NCBI GenBank assembly: GCA_003508835.1
Contig: PUFA01000084.1
Coordinates: 2,294,001-2,358,000 of the forward strand
Origin: Eonycteris spelaea
Lineage: Eukaryota > Chordata > Mammalia > Chiroptera > Pteropodidae
Length of the DNA stretch: 64,000 nt
Reading direction: 5' to 3'
Shown: positions 54,263 to 64,000 of the stretch, in pieces
How the letters are laid out: every line of letters begins with the position of its first letter
How positions within the stretch are numbered: position 1 is the first letter of the stretch
The notes under the pieces: generated by a model
What the model saw: the letters and a program-made list of their open reading frames with translations, nothing else
Told to the model about the DNA's origin: nothing
Database searches by the model: none
Translations under genes and position numbers: made by a program

Positions 54263-54569
54263 AAGCCACACAGGAGATCATGGAGAGAGAAAGAGAGTTT
54301 GTAGCTTTAAAAAACCTAGGAAAAAAACCTAATTGTTAAAGAAGAGAGAGAATGGGCTCAAAAAGACACAACTAGAAGGTAAGAGCAAAAATATTTTTGA
54401 TAAAAACAAATGTTTAAAATTATTTTAAAAATTGTTTAACATCGTTTTTCTCTACTAGAAGAGAGGTCACAATTCATGTTTTTTTGCTAACTACTGAATG
54501 AATGAGTGAAAGAAAGCATTTAATTACTTAAAATCAGGACTATGAATCTGTTTATATAGAACCTCATAT

Positions 54570-54940
54570 TTATTCATTTAACAAACATTTATTGAGTTCT
54601 TGTTTCAAGCCTTGTGTTGGAGATACTGGGATGAATAGTCATAGTCCTTGACTTAAGAAACATGTGGTTCCTCTGACCTTCAATTCCTTATTCCTGCATT
54701 CATTTTTCCACTCCTTTGACATATTGTTGAGCATCTACTGTGCATTAAGTACCTTGTGAGGTAACACATATAGGTTAGCAAATAAAACAGATTCGACCCT
54801 ACCTTACAGAGGATTACAGTTCCATGGGAAGAAACATACAAAATAGGTATGTGAATGAATATGTAATTTCAAATTAGGATGCATGCTCTGAAGGAAATGC
54901 ACAGAATATTTTTGGAATAATGGAGGAGAACACAACTTCA
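54570..54940 (-). repeat. Two L2 3'-end fragments, antisense, in tandem
   Basis: 'ttcatttaacaaacatttat' near 54573 starts the first, with 'ggagatactgggatgaatag' near 54619. 'tgttgagcatctactgtgca' near 54726 starts the second, which continues to about 54940. Both are reversed L2 3' ends ('tcattcaacaaatatttattgagcacc', 'ggatacagcagtgaacaaa'). Confidence 0.7.
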
Positions 54941-55009
54941 CTGGCTAAGAAAGAGCCCCTAGGAAAGAGCAACACATTACTCAAAAGAGAAGGGTCACAG
55001 TAAAAGTTG

Positions 55010-55222
55010 TGATTCAAAGTCTGGGCTTTGGACTCTAATAGCTTGATCATGGCTGGAAAATTTAGTAGCTGTATAATCTTGAACAAATTGCTTTAATTCT
55101 CTAAATCTCGGTGTCCTCATATGTAAAATGAGAATGGTAATACTACTAATCTCACAGGGTACCCAAGAGAAATAAATGAGATCTTCCATATAAAGTATTT
55201 AGTCTGCTGTATGGCATGTTTT
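55010..55222 (+). repeat. MIR SINE, sense, near complete
   Basis: 'tctgggctttggactctaat' near 55020, 'ctcggtgtcctcatatgtaa' near 55107 and 'agagaaataaatgagatctt' near 55166 are MIR blocks from the 5' part to the 3' part. Confidence 0.82.
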
Positions 55223-55259
55223 AAGTACATGCTATCTTACAGAATGGATCCAGCCATGT

Positions 55260-55440
55260 GGATATCTACATGTGTTGGTTTTGTTTAGATGCTGGAAATA
55301 CAAAGATAAATATGAGGCATGCTCATCCTTAAAGAGCTTATAGTATTATCATATAGTTTACACTCTGAATAAAAATCTTGGACAATAAAAAGAAAATGAC
55401 CATAGTACAAACTGTATCAAATGTCAGGAGAGAAGATAGC
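55260..55440 (-). repeat. L2 3'-end fragment, antisense
   Basis: 'gatgctggaaatacaaagat' near 55290, then 'ccttaaagagcttatagtat' near 55328, matches the reversed L2 block '...actggggatacaaagatgaat...ccctcaaggagcttacagtc'. Confidence 0.65.
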
Positions 55441-55844
55441 TCAGACAAAGGAAAAGAGGAAAACCTCAAATTCTATCCTGGGGCCTTGGCAGATAAATCC
55501 TTTGCTATTTCTTGGATCGTGAACGTTGAAAAGTTGTCCTAGTAAGCAAGTCAAGATACTCACCTTCTCTGTAGGGAGGGGACTTAGATGAGGGCTACAT
55601 TTTTATGCGTAACTATGCATGGGGTCACTGCCATGTCCCCTTCTTCAGTGGATGCTGACCCTGGGACCTACTGAAGATACGTTGAATTGTTTAACATCAA
55701 AAATTTAAGCATCAAAAATTTCTTAAGTGCATTACACTCTGTGGGGTATGCAACTTGGTAGTGTCAAAGTGGCTAAAAACTAGAGTCGTGTGGTTTTAGC
55801 ATTTAGGCCTCAACAATGAATTTTAATAATAGTAATTGTGATAT
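55441..55844. other. Unassigned sequence
   Basis: No gene or repeat was recognised. A short self-repeat 'catcaaaaattt' occurs twice near 55694-55720. Confidence 0.4.
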
Positions 55845-56030
55845 AATAATAAATACCATTTATTGAGCATCTACTATGTTCCAGGTATGGCTTAGCACTT
55901 TATATACATTATCTCATTTTATCCTCAGAAAAATGAAGTATATGTTATTTTTCAGACATGATAATGGAGGCTCAAGAAGTTAAGTGACTCGTGTAAGTCA
56001 CCAGCTAGAGAGAATGAAATATGAAGGCAG
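55845..56030 (-). repeat. MIR/L2-type fragment, antisense
   Basis: 'ttattgagcatctactatgt' near 55859, 'tatacattatctcattttat' near 55903 and 'ggaggctcaagaagttaagt' near 55966 follow the reversed MIR/L2 3'-end order. The shared 3' homology of MIR and L2 prevents a clean choice. Confidence 0.75.
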
Positions 56031-56202
56031 TTTTATTGGATGTAAAAACCTTCTCCCCACAACCCCTTCCGCTGTTTCTTACTGTTGATCTTTTGCTATT
56101 AAGCTTGGGGTGCATTCTTCATCTTTCATCTTCATTTTCTCTTTCTAAGCAATGAAATGATGTAGGGTTGAGGCAAATAAAAGAGTAAGGCAGTCCCAGT
56201 CT

Positions 56203-56234
<32 letters not shown>

Positions 56235-57334
56235 CTCTCTCTCTTCTCTGGCTTGAAGCAAAAGCGGGTAGGGAGTAAGTGTTCCCTTTCTCACTTAAGC
56301 CTCAAGAGAATTTATCTGCATATCTTTTGAAACTCTATAATTCTAAGGGTTTTGCTAATTAGGGTCAGTTTTTCATCTCATATACTTTTATATACTTCTC
56401 ATCTTTCCACATGTAGAGTAAAATGGAGAACTAAGGCATTTGTGAAAATGCAGACTAGAAAATGGGTTTACCTAAATTGTGTGACTGTCATGAGACCTCA
56501 CGATTGGCAATTGGGAATGGATGGTCCAGGAAGGCGGGCTGCACGTATAGTTGGTACTGGACTGACCGATATATTATTTGACTTTTAATTTCTGTTGTGT
56601 AGAATATAGGATACCAAACATGGTTATAATTTAAAATACTTAGTAATCATGAAATAATAATACTTATTGCTTCATCAGTATTAAGCTGAAACATGTTTTC
56701 TGCATTGTTCTAGCATTCATAAAGTATCACATGCCTATGATAGTAGGTAGCATCTTTTTAGAAGTAGTACATCTTGGTTGCTATCATTGTAGAGATATCA
56801 AGTAAAGAGACTGTGGGGATGGCCATCATGTTTTGTTCTGCCTGCATTTTGGCTCAGAAAGTTTGACACTACCATCTCTGTTTCGACAGAAAATAAATTT
56901 GTGATATTTTGTGGATCTACTCTCAGATAATCAAAGTATTGAATTAAGAAAATACTTCTTCACTCACCCTATATTTACCTTTTGAGGCCTCATGTTTCTC
57001 AGCTGACCTCTTGGTTCAGTTCATTCCAGCTCTAATATTACGGCTTTCAGGTTAAAGATTGCCAACATGATTACCAGTTCTTCACTTCTACTTTGTGTTT
57101 TCTGGATATGGTTGTTGATGACGGATTTTTGAGCATTAATGTCAATGAAAAGTTATGAATTTAGCCAGGCGGAAATGATGCATTGGTGCATGACATTAAT
57201 GTTCTCAATTTCTCCTGACTTACTGGACTATGAAATTCGTGAGCACCTGAGTACTTAAAATTTTTTAAAACATTTTTTAAAAGCAAAGTTATGTTTTTCT
57301 TTTAAAATAAATGTAAAAATAGCAACTTTGTGCT
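56031..57334. other. Unassigned sequence with a (CT)n tract
   Basis: No gene was recognised. The 78-codon frame at 56352-56588 lacks a domain. The (CT)n tract at 56200-56249 is given separately. Confidence 0.45.
56200..56249 (+). repeat. (CT)n microsatellite
   Basis: CT units with C interruptions, and a strong strand asymmetry. Confidence 0.96.
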
Positions 57335-57520
57335 ACTAATGGACTTAGAACTCCACATGTTGTTCCATTTAATGTTGTGGTAATCTTATGAATTGGTCCC
57401 CTTACCCCCAGTTTATAGATGAAATGAAAATGCTGTGGCACTAAGGTCACACAGTGGAGCATGGGGCTTTGAGACTGCTTGAGTCCACACCTGACTTCAC
57501 CAGCTTTAGTTATGTGGCAT
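57335..57520 (-). repeat. MIR SINE, antisense
   Basis: 'tttatagatgaaatgaaaat' near 57412, 'ctaaggtcacacagtggagc' near 57441 and 'cttgagtccacacctgactt' near 57478 follow the reversed MIR core. Confidence 0.72.
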
Positions 57521-57692
57521 GGACGAGCTAAACTTTGTAGTGTTGGTGTTCTCATAGATACTGGAAAGGAAATAATATACCTAACTCCATAGGGTTGTTC
57601 TGAGGATTCAATGAGATAATAAATATAAAGCTTCTTGGCATAGTGTCTGCTATACAGTATGAATTCAGTAAATGCTGTTTATTATTATCATT
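57521..57692 (+). repeat. MIR SINE, sense
   Basis: 'ccatagggttgttctgagga' near 57587, 'ttcaatgagataataaatat' near 57607 and 'atgaattcagtaaatgctgt' near 57659 are the MIR 3' half. It forms an inverted pair with the copy on its left. Confidence 0.78.
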
Positions 57693-57694
57693 GC

Positions 57695-57775
57695 CCAAGA
57701 ACACAGAGCTACTATGTAGTAGAACTGAAATTCAAATTCAATGCTCTTCTTCTCAAAAGTCTATATTCTTGTCAA
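57695..57775 (-). repeat. MIR fragment, antisense
   Basis: 'ttgcccaagaacacagagct' near 57691, then 'agaactgaaattcaaattca' near 57721, matches the reversed MIR ('tgcccaaggtcacacagctag', 'gagctgggattcgaacc'). Third MIR piece in a row. Confidence 0.6.
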
Positions 57776-58350
57776 TGTACCACCCCCAAATATGCCACTT
57801 TAGCATAGGATTAATTTGAGCTGAAAGCAATTGAGAAACAGCAGGTAATGCAGAAACAAACAAACAAAACAAACTTTCTCCTCTCCCCCTTTATGACTAA
57901 AAGCAGGGCATAAATTTCCCTTTGTGAGGGTGTTCCCACTCTTCTCTTCTGTATCAGAAAGTAGAGACAGCTCTTATCATTTGAGATAGCACCAGCTTAA
58001 ATCTTCATAAATAAACCTTAATAAAATAACCCTATCTTCTATTAGTTTCTCCCATGTATTTACCTTCCCACCATTCACCGCCCATAGAAGCCCAAACCCC
58101 TTTTCTTATATCTTGTCACATCTCCACAATGTATCACTCTTTGTTAAAATGATATGTAAACTCTCAGGCCTAACTGCTTTTTTGGAATTTTCACTTTTTT
58201 TTTATATGAAGTCCCCAATGCCACATAAAAATTTAACATCAAATAAACTTGTGTGATTTTCGCTCATTAATCTGTCTTTGTCAGTTTAATTTGCAGAGCC
58301 CAGTCCCTGAACATAATAGGGTAAAGGAAAACTTTTTTTTTTTTACTACC
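57776..58350 (+). mobile_element. ERV-type LTR, sense, solo
   Basis: Begins near 'ccacccccaaatatgccact'. Later blocks, 'gctcttatcatttgagatag' near 57971 and 'tatatcttgtcacatctcca' near 58107, look like an LTR U3. An AATAAA at 58242-58247 is followed by a GT-rich 'cttgtgtgatttt' and a U5-like 'taatctgtctttgtcagttt' near 58268, ending around 58350. No internal region follows, so a solo LTR is likely. The exact family is not recalled. Confidence 0.6.
58242..58247 (+). terminator. LTR polyadenylation signal AATAAA
   Basis: AATAAA with a GT-rich stretch 4-15 bases downstream, inside the LTR-like block. It marks the likely R region and the sense orientation. Confidence 0.5.
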
Positions 58351-58489
58351 TTATAGTACCATACCACCAGAGATAAATCATTAGCCTAAGATGATTTGTG
58401 AGCAATTACATCCAATACTTGTGTGAGTATAGTGATTTGAAACTATCCTCTCAAAAATCTTGTCATTATACAGTCAGTTCTCCACCTAG

Positions 58490-58990
58490 CAATCGACATA
58501 GTCTTCTAAATCTGTAAATCAGATCATAGCATATTCCTTCTTAAACTATTGCAGAGACTTTTCATTGCTCCTAGGATAAAGCCCAAATTTCTGATCTTGG
58601 CCTCTGCCATGTGTCTACACAGCTTCTACTTTCTCACTCACTCCGTTCAGCAATACAGTTATCCTTTCAGTTCCTTGAACCTGGCAATCTGTTCGCAGTA
58701 TCACTGATTTTACACATGATGTTTCCTGTGCCTGGAAGAATCGTTACCCCACTTTTCCCTTGGTTGATTCTTATTCATCTTTTAGGCCTCAGCTTAAATA
58801 TTTCATCTCAGAGAATACATCCCTGACTATACTAGTCCCTCAGCCTCCTAGTCACCAATAAATGCCATTCATAGTTCATAGCACTTACCACAGGTGCTAA
58901 TTATGTATTTAGCTATGTTTATTTGATTAATAATCTGACCTCTATAAGAATAGAGACTATATCTGTTTTGTGCAACACTGTGTGAGATGC
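58490..58990 (+). repeat. L2 LINE 3' end, sense, well preserved
   Basis: 'ttgctcctaggataaagccc' near 58565, 'aatttctgatcttggcctct' near 58586, 'cctgtgcctggaagaatcgt' near 58726 and 'tttaggcctcagcttaaata' near 58781 follow the sense L2 3' half in order. The end is 'agaatagagactatatctgt' near 58947. The 71-codon frame at 58611-58826 is an L2 by-product. Confidence 0.9.
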
Positions 58991-59079
58991 AAAAAGAATC
59001 TCATTTATTTATAGGCAGCCTTCCTCACAAATTTTATCATCTCAGTGATTCTGAATTTTATTGAGGGGGGTGTGTGCAT

Positions 59080-59104
59080 GCATGCAGGTGAGAGAGAGAG
59101 AGAA
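59080..59104 (+). repeat. Short (GA)n tract
   Basis: GA units preceded by a TGCA-rich stretch (59070-59084). Confidence 0.85.
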
Positions 59105-59109
59105 TATTT

Positions 59110-59850
59110 TCTATTATGAACCTATGTACTTATTACATAATGTTGTCAATTTGTAACCATGTTTATTTTTCATTTGTTTAATTATAAAAGAATTTAGATG
59201 CAGTTGAAGACCTCTCTCTACCCAGAGATGGTCAGTGTATTGAATTTGATATTTATTACCCTTGCGAATATTTTTATATTATTATTACAGGTAAATAAAT
59301 CTTAAACAATATGCAATGTTTTTTGGCTTATTTATGAACATCAAACAAATAATTCATTATAGTATCTATATCATACTACGATATTCTTTATCATTTTTTT
59401 TTCCCTGCATATTATGCCTTAAATGTTTGGCCACGCTGATATCAATGTATAGTATAAAATTTGGTAAATATACTGCATTTATTTATTGTCCTGCTGATGA
59501 ACATAAGTAATTCTCAATGTTTCTCTGTCTCTAGCAAGGTGTGGTGAACTTGTTTGTCATGTCCCCTTTTGAACATCTGCAGAATTTTCCTCAAGAAATA
59601 TAGCTCAAAGTAAAGGTGCAGAGTTAAAAGGCATGCTTATTTTCAAATCTAGTCGATATTTTTTAATGTTCTCCAAAATTTACCAATTTACTCTCTGCCA
59701 CAAGAGAGCTGTTTTTTTCAGTCATGCCAATACTTGGCGTTGTCAAAAGTTTTAAGATTCACCCATCTTATGTTTGTGCAATTGTATTTTATTGGTCTAA
59801 AGGCTCTTTGTATCTTTGAAATATGGTAGACATTAGACAAATAGTTGTGC
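59110..59850 (-). mobile_element. L1ME/HAL1-type 3' end, antisense
   Basis: 'gtcctgctgatgaacataag' near 59488, 'agagttaaaaggcatgctta' near 59620 and 'tgccaatacttggcgttgtc' near 59725 match the reversed old L1 3' end ('attgctgggtcaaagggtatgc...ccaacactgggtattatc'). The 64-codon frame at 59316-59510 is a by-product. Confidence 0.65.
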
Positions 59851-60399
59851 TTTCTTGTGTCACTACTGCATATTTCATATTAGTACCAGAATTCTGTTTA
59901 TGCATATCAGGGAGAAGGTGATCCTTGTAGGCATCACCAATAGAATTTCATTACAACATTTAAGAAATCCTTCTCTCTTCTGTTATCTCCAAGTGGGAAA
60001 TAAAGTGTCTCTCCTAAGTTATAATTTTACCAAATAAATTCTTCTAAATAAATGTATTGAGATTTCTTACTCTTTCTCTCCACTTTTATTGCTTTCTCTG
60101 CCCTAGGAGGCAGCAGTGTGGCCTTAGGTGGTGAAGAATCTGAGCTAAAGAGGCATAGGCATGCCGGAGGAGTGAGTGGCAGGGCTTGGGGCCAAGGAGG
60201 CAGCAGTCTGGGACCTGAGGAGGTGGTGGTGCTCTGAGGTGCAGGGAAGGGCTGCAGAGGTGTACAGCATGGTCTGGAGATTGGTTACACACAGGGAGAT
60301 TACTTATGCACTGCAGAGAAGAGATTTCTACAAATGGGAGAAGAGAAGGCAAGAAAGAACCCTGAGGTGGTAGGTTGGAACCAGCAGTATATATTTTAT
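59851..60399. other. Unassigned, with a local GC-rich patch
   Basis: The part 60100-60360 is distinctly GC-rich. It contains 'ggaggcagcagtgtgg' (60107) and 'ggaggcagcagtctgg' (60197), about 90 bases apart, suggesting a decayed duplication. Opposing frames (60086-60352 minus, 60176-60373 plus) have no domain. There is no CpG island. Confidence 0.45.
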
Positions 60400-60657
60400 C
60401 TAGCAGAAGCAGGCTAGCCAGAGCATGTTCTCATGACAGTTAAAAAGAAGCAAGAGAGGAAAGGGAAAGACAAAATGCACTTTCAAGCCTCTGCTTGCGT
60501 TGATTCTGCTGAAAAACTAGTGACCCAAAGCACGTCACATGTCTAAGTGAGTCAGAGTTTGAAAGGACTACACATTTACAGGGCATAAAGGTTTGGATAT
60601 AGGGAAGTCCCATTAACTGGGGCCATCAGTGCAATTAATCTACCACATACTCTTTCG
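60400..60657 (-). mobile_element. MLT1-type LTR, antisense, partial
   Basis: 'ctttcaagcctctgcttgcg' near 60480, 'agcacgtcacatgtctaagt' near 60529 and 'ggggccatcagtgcaattaa' near 60619, ending 'tctaccacata', follow the reversed left half of the same LTR family as 40815-41112 plus 41574-41706. Confidence 0.72.
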
Positions 60658-61169
60658 TGGCATGAAAATTACACAGATAAGCCCTATTCCTCCTTAAATG
60701 GGCTACGGAAGGAGTGGATGAATGAGCAAATGTTTCTAAAAAAATTTATTGTCTCTCTACATTTTTTGTCATCTCATTATTTTTAGTTTACCTACTTGTT
60801 TCCTTCAAGACTTTCACCTTTATTTCTTGATTTACTGATTTAACGCAGTTTGTATTTATTCACATTAAATGAGAGAATTGTAACAATTACCTTTCTTTCC
60901 ATCATTTTCCTCTTATCTATGTCATTTTTGTCATTTATAATACGTTTACATAGAGAGCCTTAATATTTATCAGTTTTATACCCATATATTTTTCATACTT
61001 CATCAGTTGATTTCTAAAAATTGAAAACTCACCACACATAATTCACTATATAATAATTGTATATATATTGTTCACTGTAAAACTAAAAAGTGGTTTTAAC
61101 TCAGAGAAGGAATTGCTAGCCAGTGTCATTTAAACCCTGTGGTGGAGGAATTTTCTCAGCATTTTATTT
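60658..61169. other. AT-rich unassigned sequence
   Basis: T-rich text, possibly old antisense L1, with no gene. Confidence 0.4.
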
Positions 61170-61720
61170 TAGTGGATTTCTTTTTCAATGCTTTTAAGCT
61201 TTCTTCCCTTTTCTTGGGTCATATTTGAATATATACTATAGGTCATCCTCTTTCTTGGCTCCCTTTTCTTTTTTTCATTTTGTTGGAGTACCTTCTTGAA
61301 TAATTTCTTTTATTCATAAAGAGTGTGTGGGTTGTAAACTTTTTAAGTTCTTGCCTGTCACTAACTGCCTTCATTTTTCTCTTGTATTTGATTGATTATT
61401 TTCTAGGCATCACATTTTTGTTTAGATTCTTTTCTCCTTGAGAAGGTTGAGGATAGCACTGCAATATTCTCTTCCATGTAAGTTGTTGAATATATAAAAT
61501 TATCTTTAAAATTGTGCAATTTCACCTGGATATGTGTGTTTTTATTTGTTCTGAATATATCTGATTGGTCTTTCAATCTAATAGCTTTGTGCCTTTCTTC
61601 AATATGAGGAAATTATTTCATCTTGTTTCTTGGCATTGGCCCCTACATTGTCACTGTTTCTTCCTCATTGATATTTTATTAGGTCATCATTGACTATCAA
61701 ACATTTTATCTAAAATCTAA
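61170..61720 (-). mobile_element. L1M-type fragment, antisense
   Basis: 'agtaccttcttgaataattt' near 61287, 'gggttgtaaactttttaagt' near 61329 and 'ctttgtgcctttcttcaata' near 61585 match reversed old L1 text of the form 'gagtagctccttgagtaatttctttt...ggtaaactttctgagttc'. Confidence 0.55.
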
Positions 61721-62137
61721 AATAAGAACTACATTTTACATGCTATTCAATATACATACACATATTACTATGTGTGAAATATTCTGATCTATCCCATTTC
61801 ATTTTTTAATATGCTACTCATATAGCCCTGTTTTGATATTGTGACTCACTAAAGGGCTAGGCCTGCAATTAGAAAAACAAAGTGTTTAACCAGGGGTGCT
61901 GTTTTAAATTATTTTTCCTATCTCTTTAACATAAATACTTTCATATTTTTTAATTGATTTTTTTCATATTTTTAACTTTATCTTTGTGTTAATAAATCGA
62001 CCTTAATCTGAGTCCAATTTATTATTTTGCCAATCCATTGAAGTTTAGTTGTCTTTCATTAATTATGTTTTTAATTTCTAAGAACAATTTCTTTCTGAAT
62101 ACTATTTTCAAAGCAGCATATTCTTGTTTTGGCTACA
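61721..62137. other. Unassigned AT-rich sequence
   Basis: No gene or recognised repeat. It ends at the T-tract that begins the next L1. Confidence 0.4.
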
Positions 62138-63400
62138 ATTGCCTCTTTTTTTTTTTTAAATTGAGATATAGTTTACATAATTAAAATTTATCATTTAAAA
62201 AAATACAATTCAGTGGGGTTTTCCCCTGTATATTTACTATGTTGTGCAACTGGTATCATGATTATTTAAATCTAGAATATTCCTATTACACAAGAAAGAA
62301 ACCCTGCATAAATCAGTACATGGTCCCAATAACTCTCTCTTCCTAGCCCATGGGAACCAATAATCTATTTTCTGTCTCTATGGATTGAATTAATTTTGGC
62401 ATTTTGTATAAATGAAATTATATAATAGGTGGCCTTTTGTGTCTGGTTTCTTCCATATAACATAATGGTTTCAAGGTTCATATTTAGGAATGGAATTGCT
62501 GGGTCATATGATAATTCTATATTTAACTTTTTGATGAACTACCAAACTATTTTCCATGGCGGCTATGCCATTTAAATTCTCACCAGGAATGCATGAGAAA
62601 CCTTTTTTTTTTTTTACGTCTTCTCAGTTATTTTCTTTTTTTGTTTGTTTTAATTCTAGCCATCTTAGTGGGTGTGAAGTGGTGTTTCAATGTGGTTTTG
62701 CTTTGCAGTTTTCTAATGACTAGTGATGTTGAGAATCTCTTTATGTGCTTAAGCCATTTGTGTATCTTCTTTGGAGACATGTCTATTTAAATCCTTTGCC
62801 TGTTTTTTAAATTGGGTTGTCTTTAAGTTATTGAATTTTAAGTGTTCTTTATATGTTCTGGTTACTAGACCCTTACCTAATATATGCTTTGTCATTCTGT
62901 GTGTTGATTTTTTACTTTCCTCATAGTGTCCTTCGATGCACAAATGTGTTTAATTTTGATGTTCAGTTTATTTTGTCTTTGGTTATTTGTGCTTTAGGTA
63001 TCATATCTAAGATTTGCACCTGTTTTCTTCCAAGAATTTTATAATTTTAGCTCTTAATTTTAGGTCTTTGATCCATTTTGAGTTAATGTTGGCATATGGT
63101 ATAAGGTAGGAGCTCAAATTCATTCTTTTGCACATGGACATTTAGTTTTTCTAGTTTCCATTTGTTGAAATGCCTATTCTTTCCCCTATTCAATTATCTT
63201 GGTTCCCTTGTTGAAAATCAATTGACCAAAGATGTCTGGATTTATTTTTGGACTCTCAATTAAATTTCATTGGTTCAAAGGTCTATCTTGTGCCAGTACT
63301 ATGCTCTCTTGATTACTACAACTTTGTATTAAGTTTTGAAATTGGGAGGTCCTCCAAACTTTTTTCTTTTTAAAAAATTATTTTCATAGTTTCTTGAATT
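62138..63400 (-). mobile_element. L1 3' UTR and ORF2 C-terminal third, antisense
   Basis: Starts with a T-tract (reversed A tail, about 62147-62158), followed by 'ttgagatatagtttacataa' near 62161. Then 'gaattgctgggtcatatgat' near 62493, 'tgatgttgagaatctcttta' near 62723, 'ggtctttgatccattttgag' near 63063 and 'gattactacaactttgtatt' near 63311 follow L1 backwards. It is 5'-truncated near 63400. The opposing frames at 62593-62790, 62749-62943 and 62853-63044 belong to it. Confidence 0.9.
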
Positions 63401-64000
63401 TCTCTAAGAATTTTAGCATTAGCTTGTCCATGCACTCTATCTTCTTGAGTTTCTCTGAAGCATGAGACTTGAAGCATACTGTTTTATAATACACTTTTCC
63501 CCACTAAACTATCTTCTTTCTTTTCACTTAATTTTGCTCATCAATGCTTTTTTTTTTCTCAAATGTTTGATCTATTTTTAGAAGGTGCCCATGTATATCT
63601 GTTGAAGTATTGAGTGAGTAAATGGCTAAGATGATAAGAATGGATTACTCGATTCTTTTTTTTTTTTTATGACCTAGGTCAAAATTCACCCCCTCCAGAT
63701 TTATTCCTCATTGAAATGCCAGTAGTGACGCTGATCAATGCAGTTTACACAACTCATGATTTATGTGCTAAATTTCAGGCATAAGTATTGAGTGTTCTTA
63801 AGTTATTTCATTCCGTTTGTTCCTTTAAATAAAGGTAAGGTCTTTCATGTATCTGTTTCTCTCTGTCTCCCATATTTGTCTCTGTCTCTCTCTTTCAACT
63901 TCTTCCACCACTGTTTGTCACAGTGGTGCTCAATAATCCAGATTCATTAATGCCGATACTGACTTTAACTGAACAGAAAGTGCAGTCAACGGGTACACAA
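63401..64000. other. Unassigned sequence at the right edge
   Basis: T-runs at 63548-63558 and 63656-63669. No gene or recognised repeat. Confidence 0.45.

Noticed and set aside
58611..58826. 71-codon frame with signal-peptide-like residues
   Set aside because: It lies wholly in a sense L2 3' end and reproduces the usual L2 text.

Overview
This window looks like AT-rich, gene-free nuclear DNA from a placental mammal. I found no protein-coding exon, RNA gene, CpG island, operon or prokaryotic signal. The long open frames are chance reading frames in AT-rich DNA, microsatellites or dead transposons. The LINE-1 (L1) 3' ends at 1-280, 36645-36928 and 52905-53165 resemble the L1 tails I know from Laurasiatheria (bat, horse and carnivore type). 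L2, MIR, MER5, MLT1 and L3/CR1 fossils fit any placental genome. I saw no clear lineage-specific tRNA-derived SINE, so I do not name a species. All family names come from remembered consensus sequences, without a database search, and most boundaries are good to about 10-30 bases.

Layout. 0-3.4 kb: an antisense L1 3' end abuts an old sense L1, followed by an antisense LTR. 3.4-8.8 kb: mostly unassigned sequence with L2, L1 and LTR scraps. 8.8-12.9 kb: antisense L1 pieces meet a sense L1, forming a large imperfect inverted arrangement. 13-16.9 kb: an L3/CR1 reverse-transcriptase fossil, LTR-like repeats and more antisense L1. 17.6-21.9 kb: two overlapping antisense L1M 3' ends separated by an ERV-like LTR. 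22-26 kb: AT-rich, mostly unassigned. 26.2-27.9 kb: a minus-strand ERVL-like remnant with an LTR and part of the interior. 28-30.6 kb: sense L1 remnants. 30.6-31 kb: a well-preserved MLT1-type LTR.

31.5-36.9 kb holds the most complete element, a sense L1 with 5' UTR, broken ORF1, spacer, broken ORF2, 3' UTR and 11-bp flanking repeats. Its ORF2 has lost about 0.9 kb covering the reverse-transcriptase catalytic core. 37-42.1 kb is older sense L1 sequence cut by two LTR insertions and a roughly 320-bp TCTA microsatellite. 42.1-60 kb is older and less repetitive: L2, MIR and a cluster of MER5-like elements lie between unassigned stretches, some of which look like possible conserved non-coding elements. 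60.4-63.4 kb has an antisense MLT1-like LTR and more antisense L1.

The window has no working gene system. Its interest lies in the nested insertion history, the repeated loss of the L1 reverse-transcriptase core, and a few unassigned stretches that may be regulatory.
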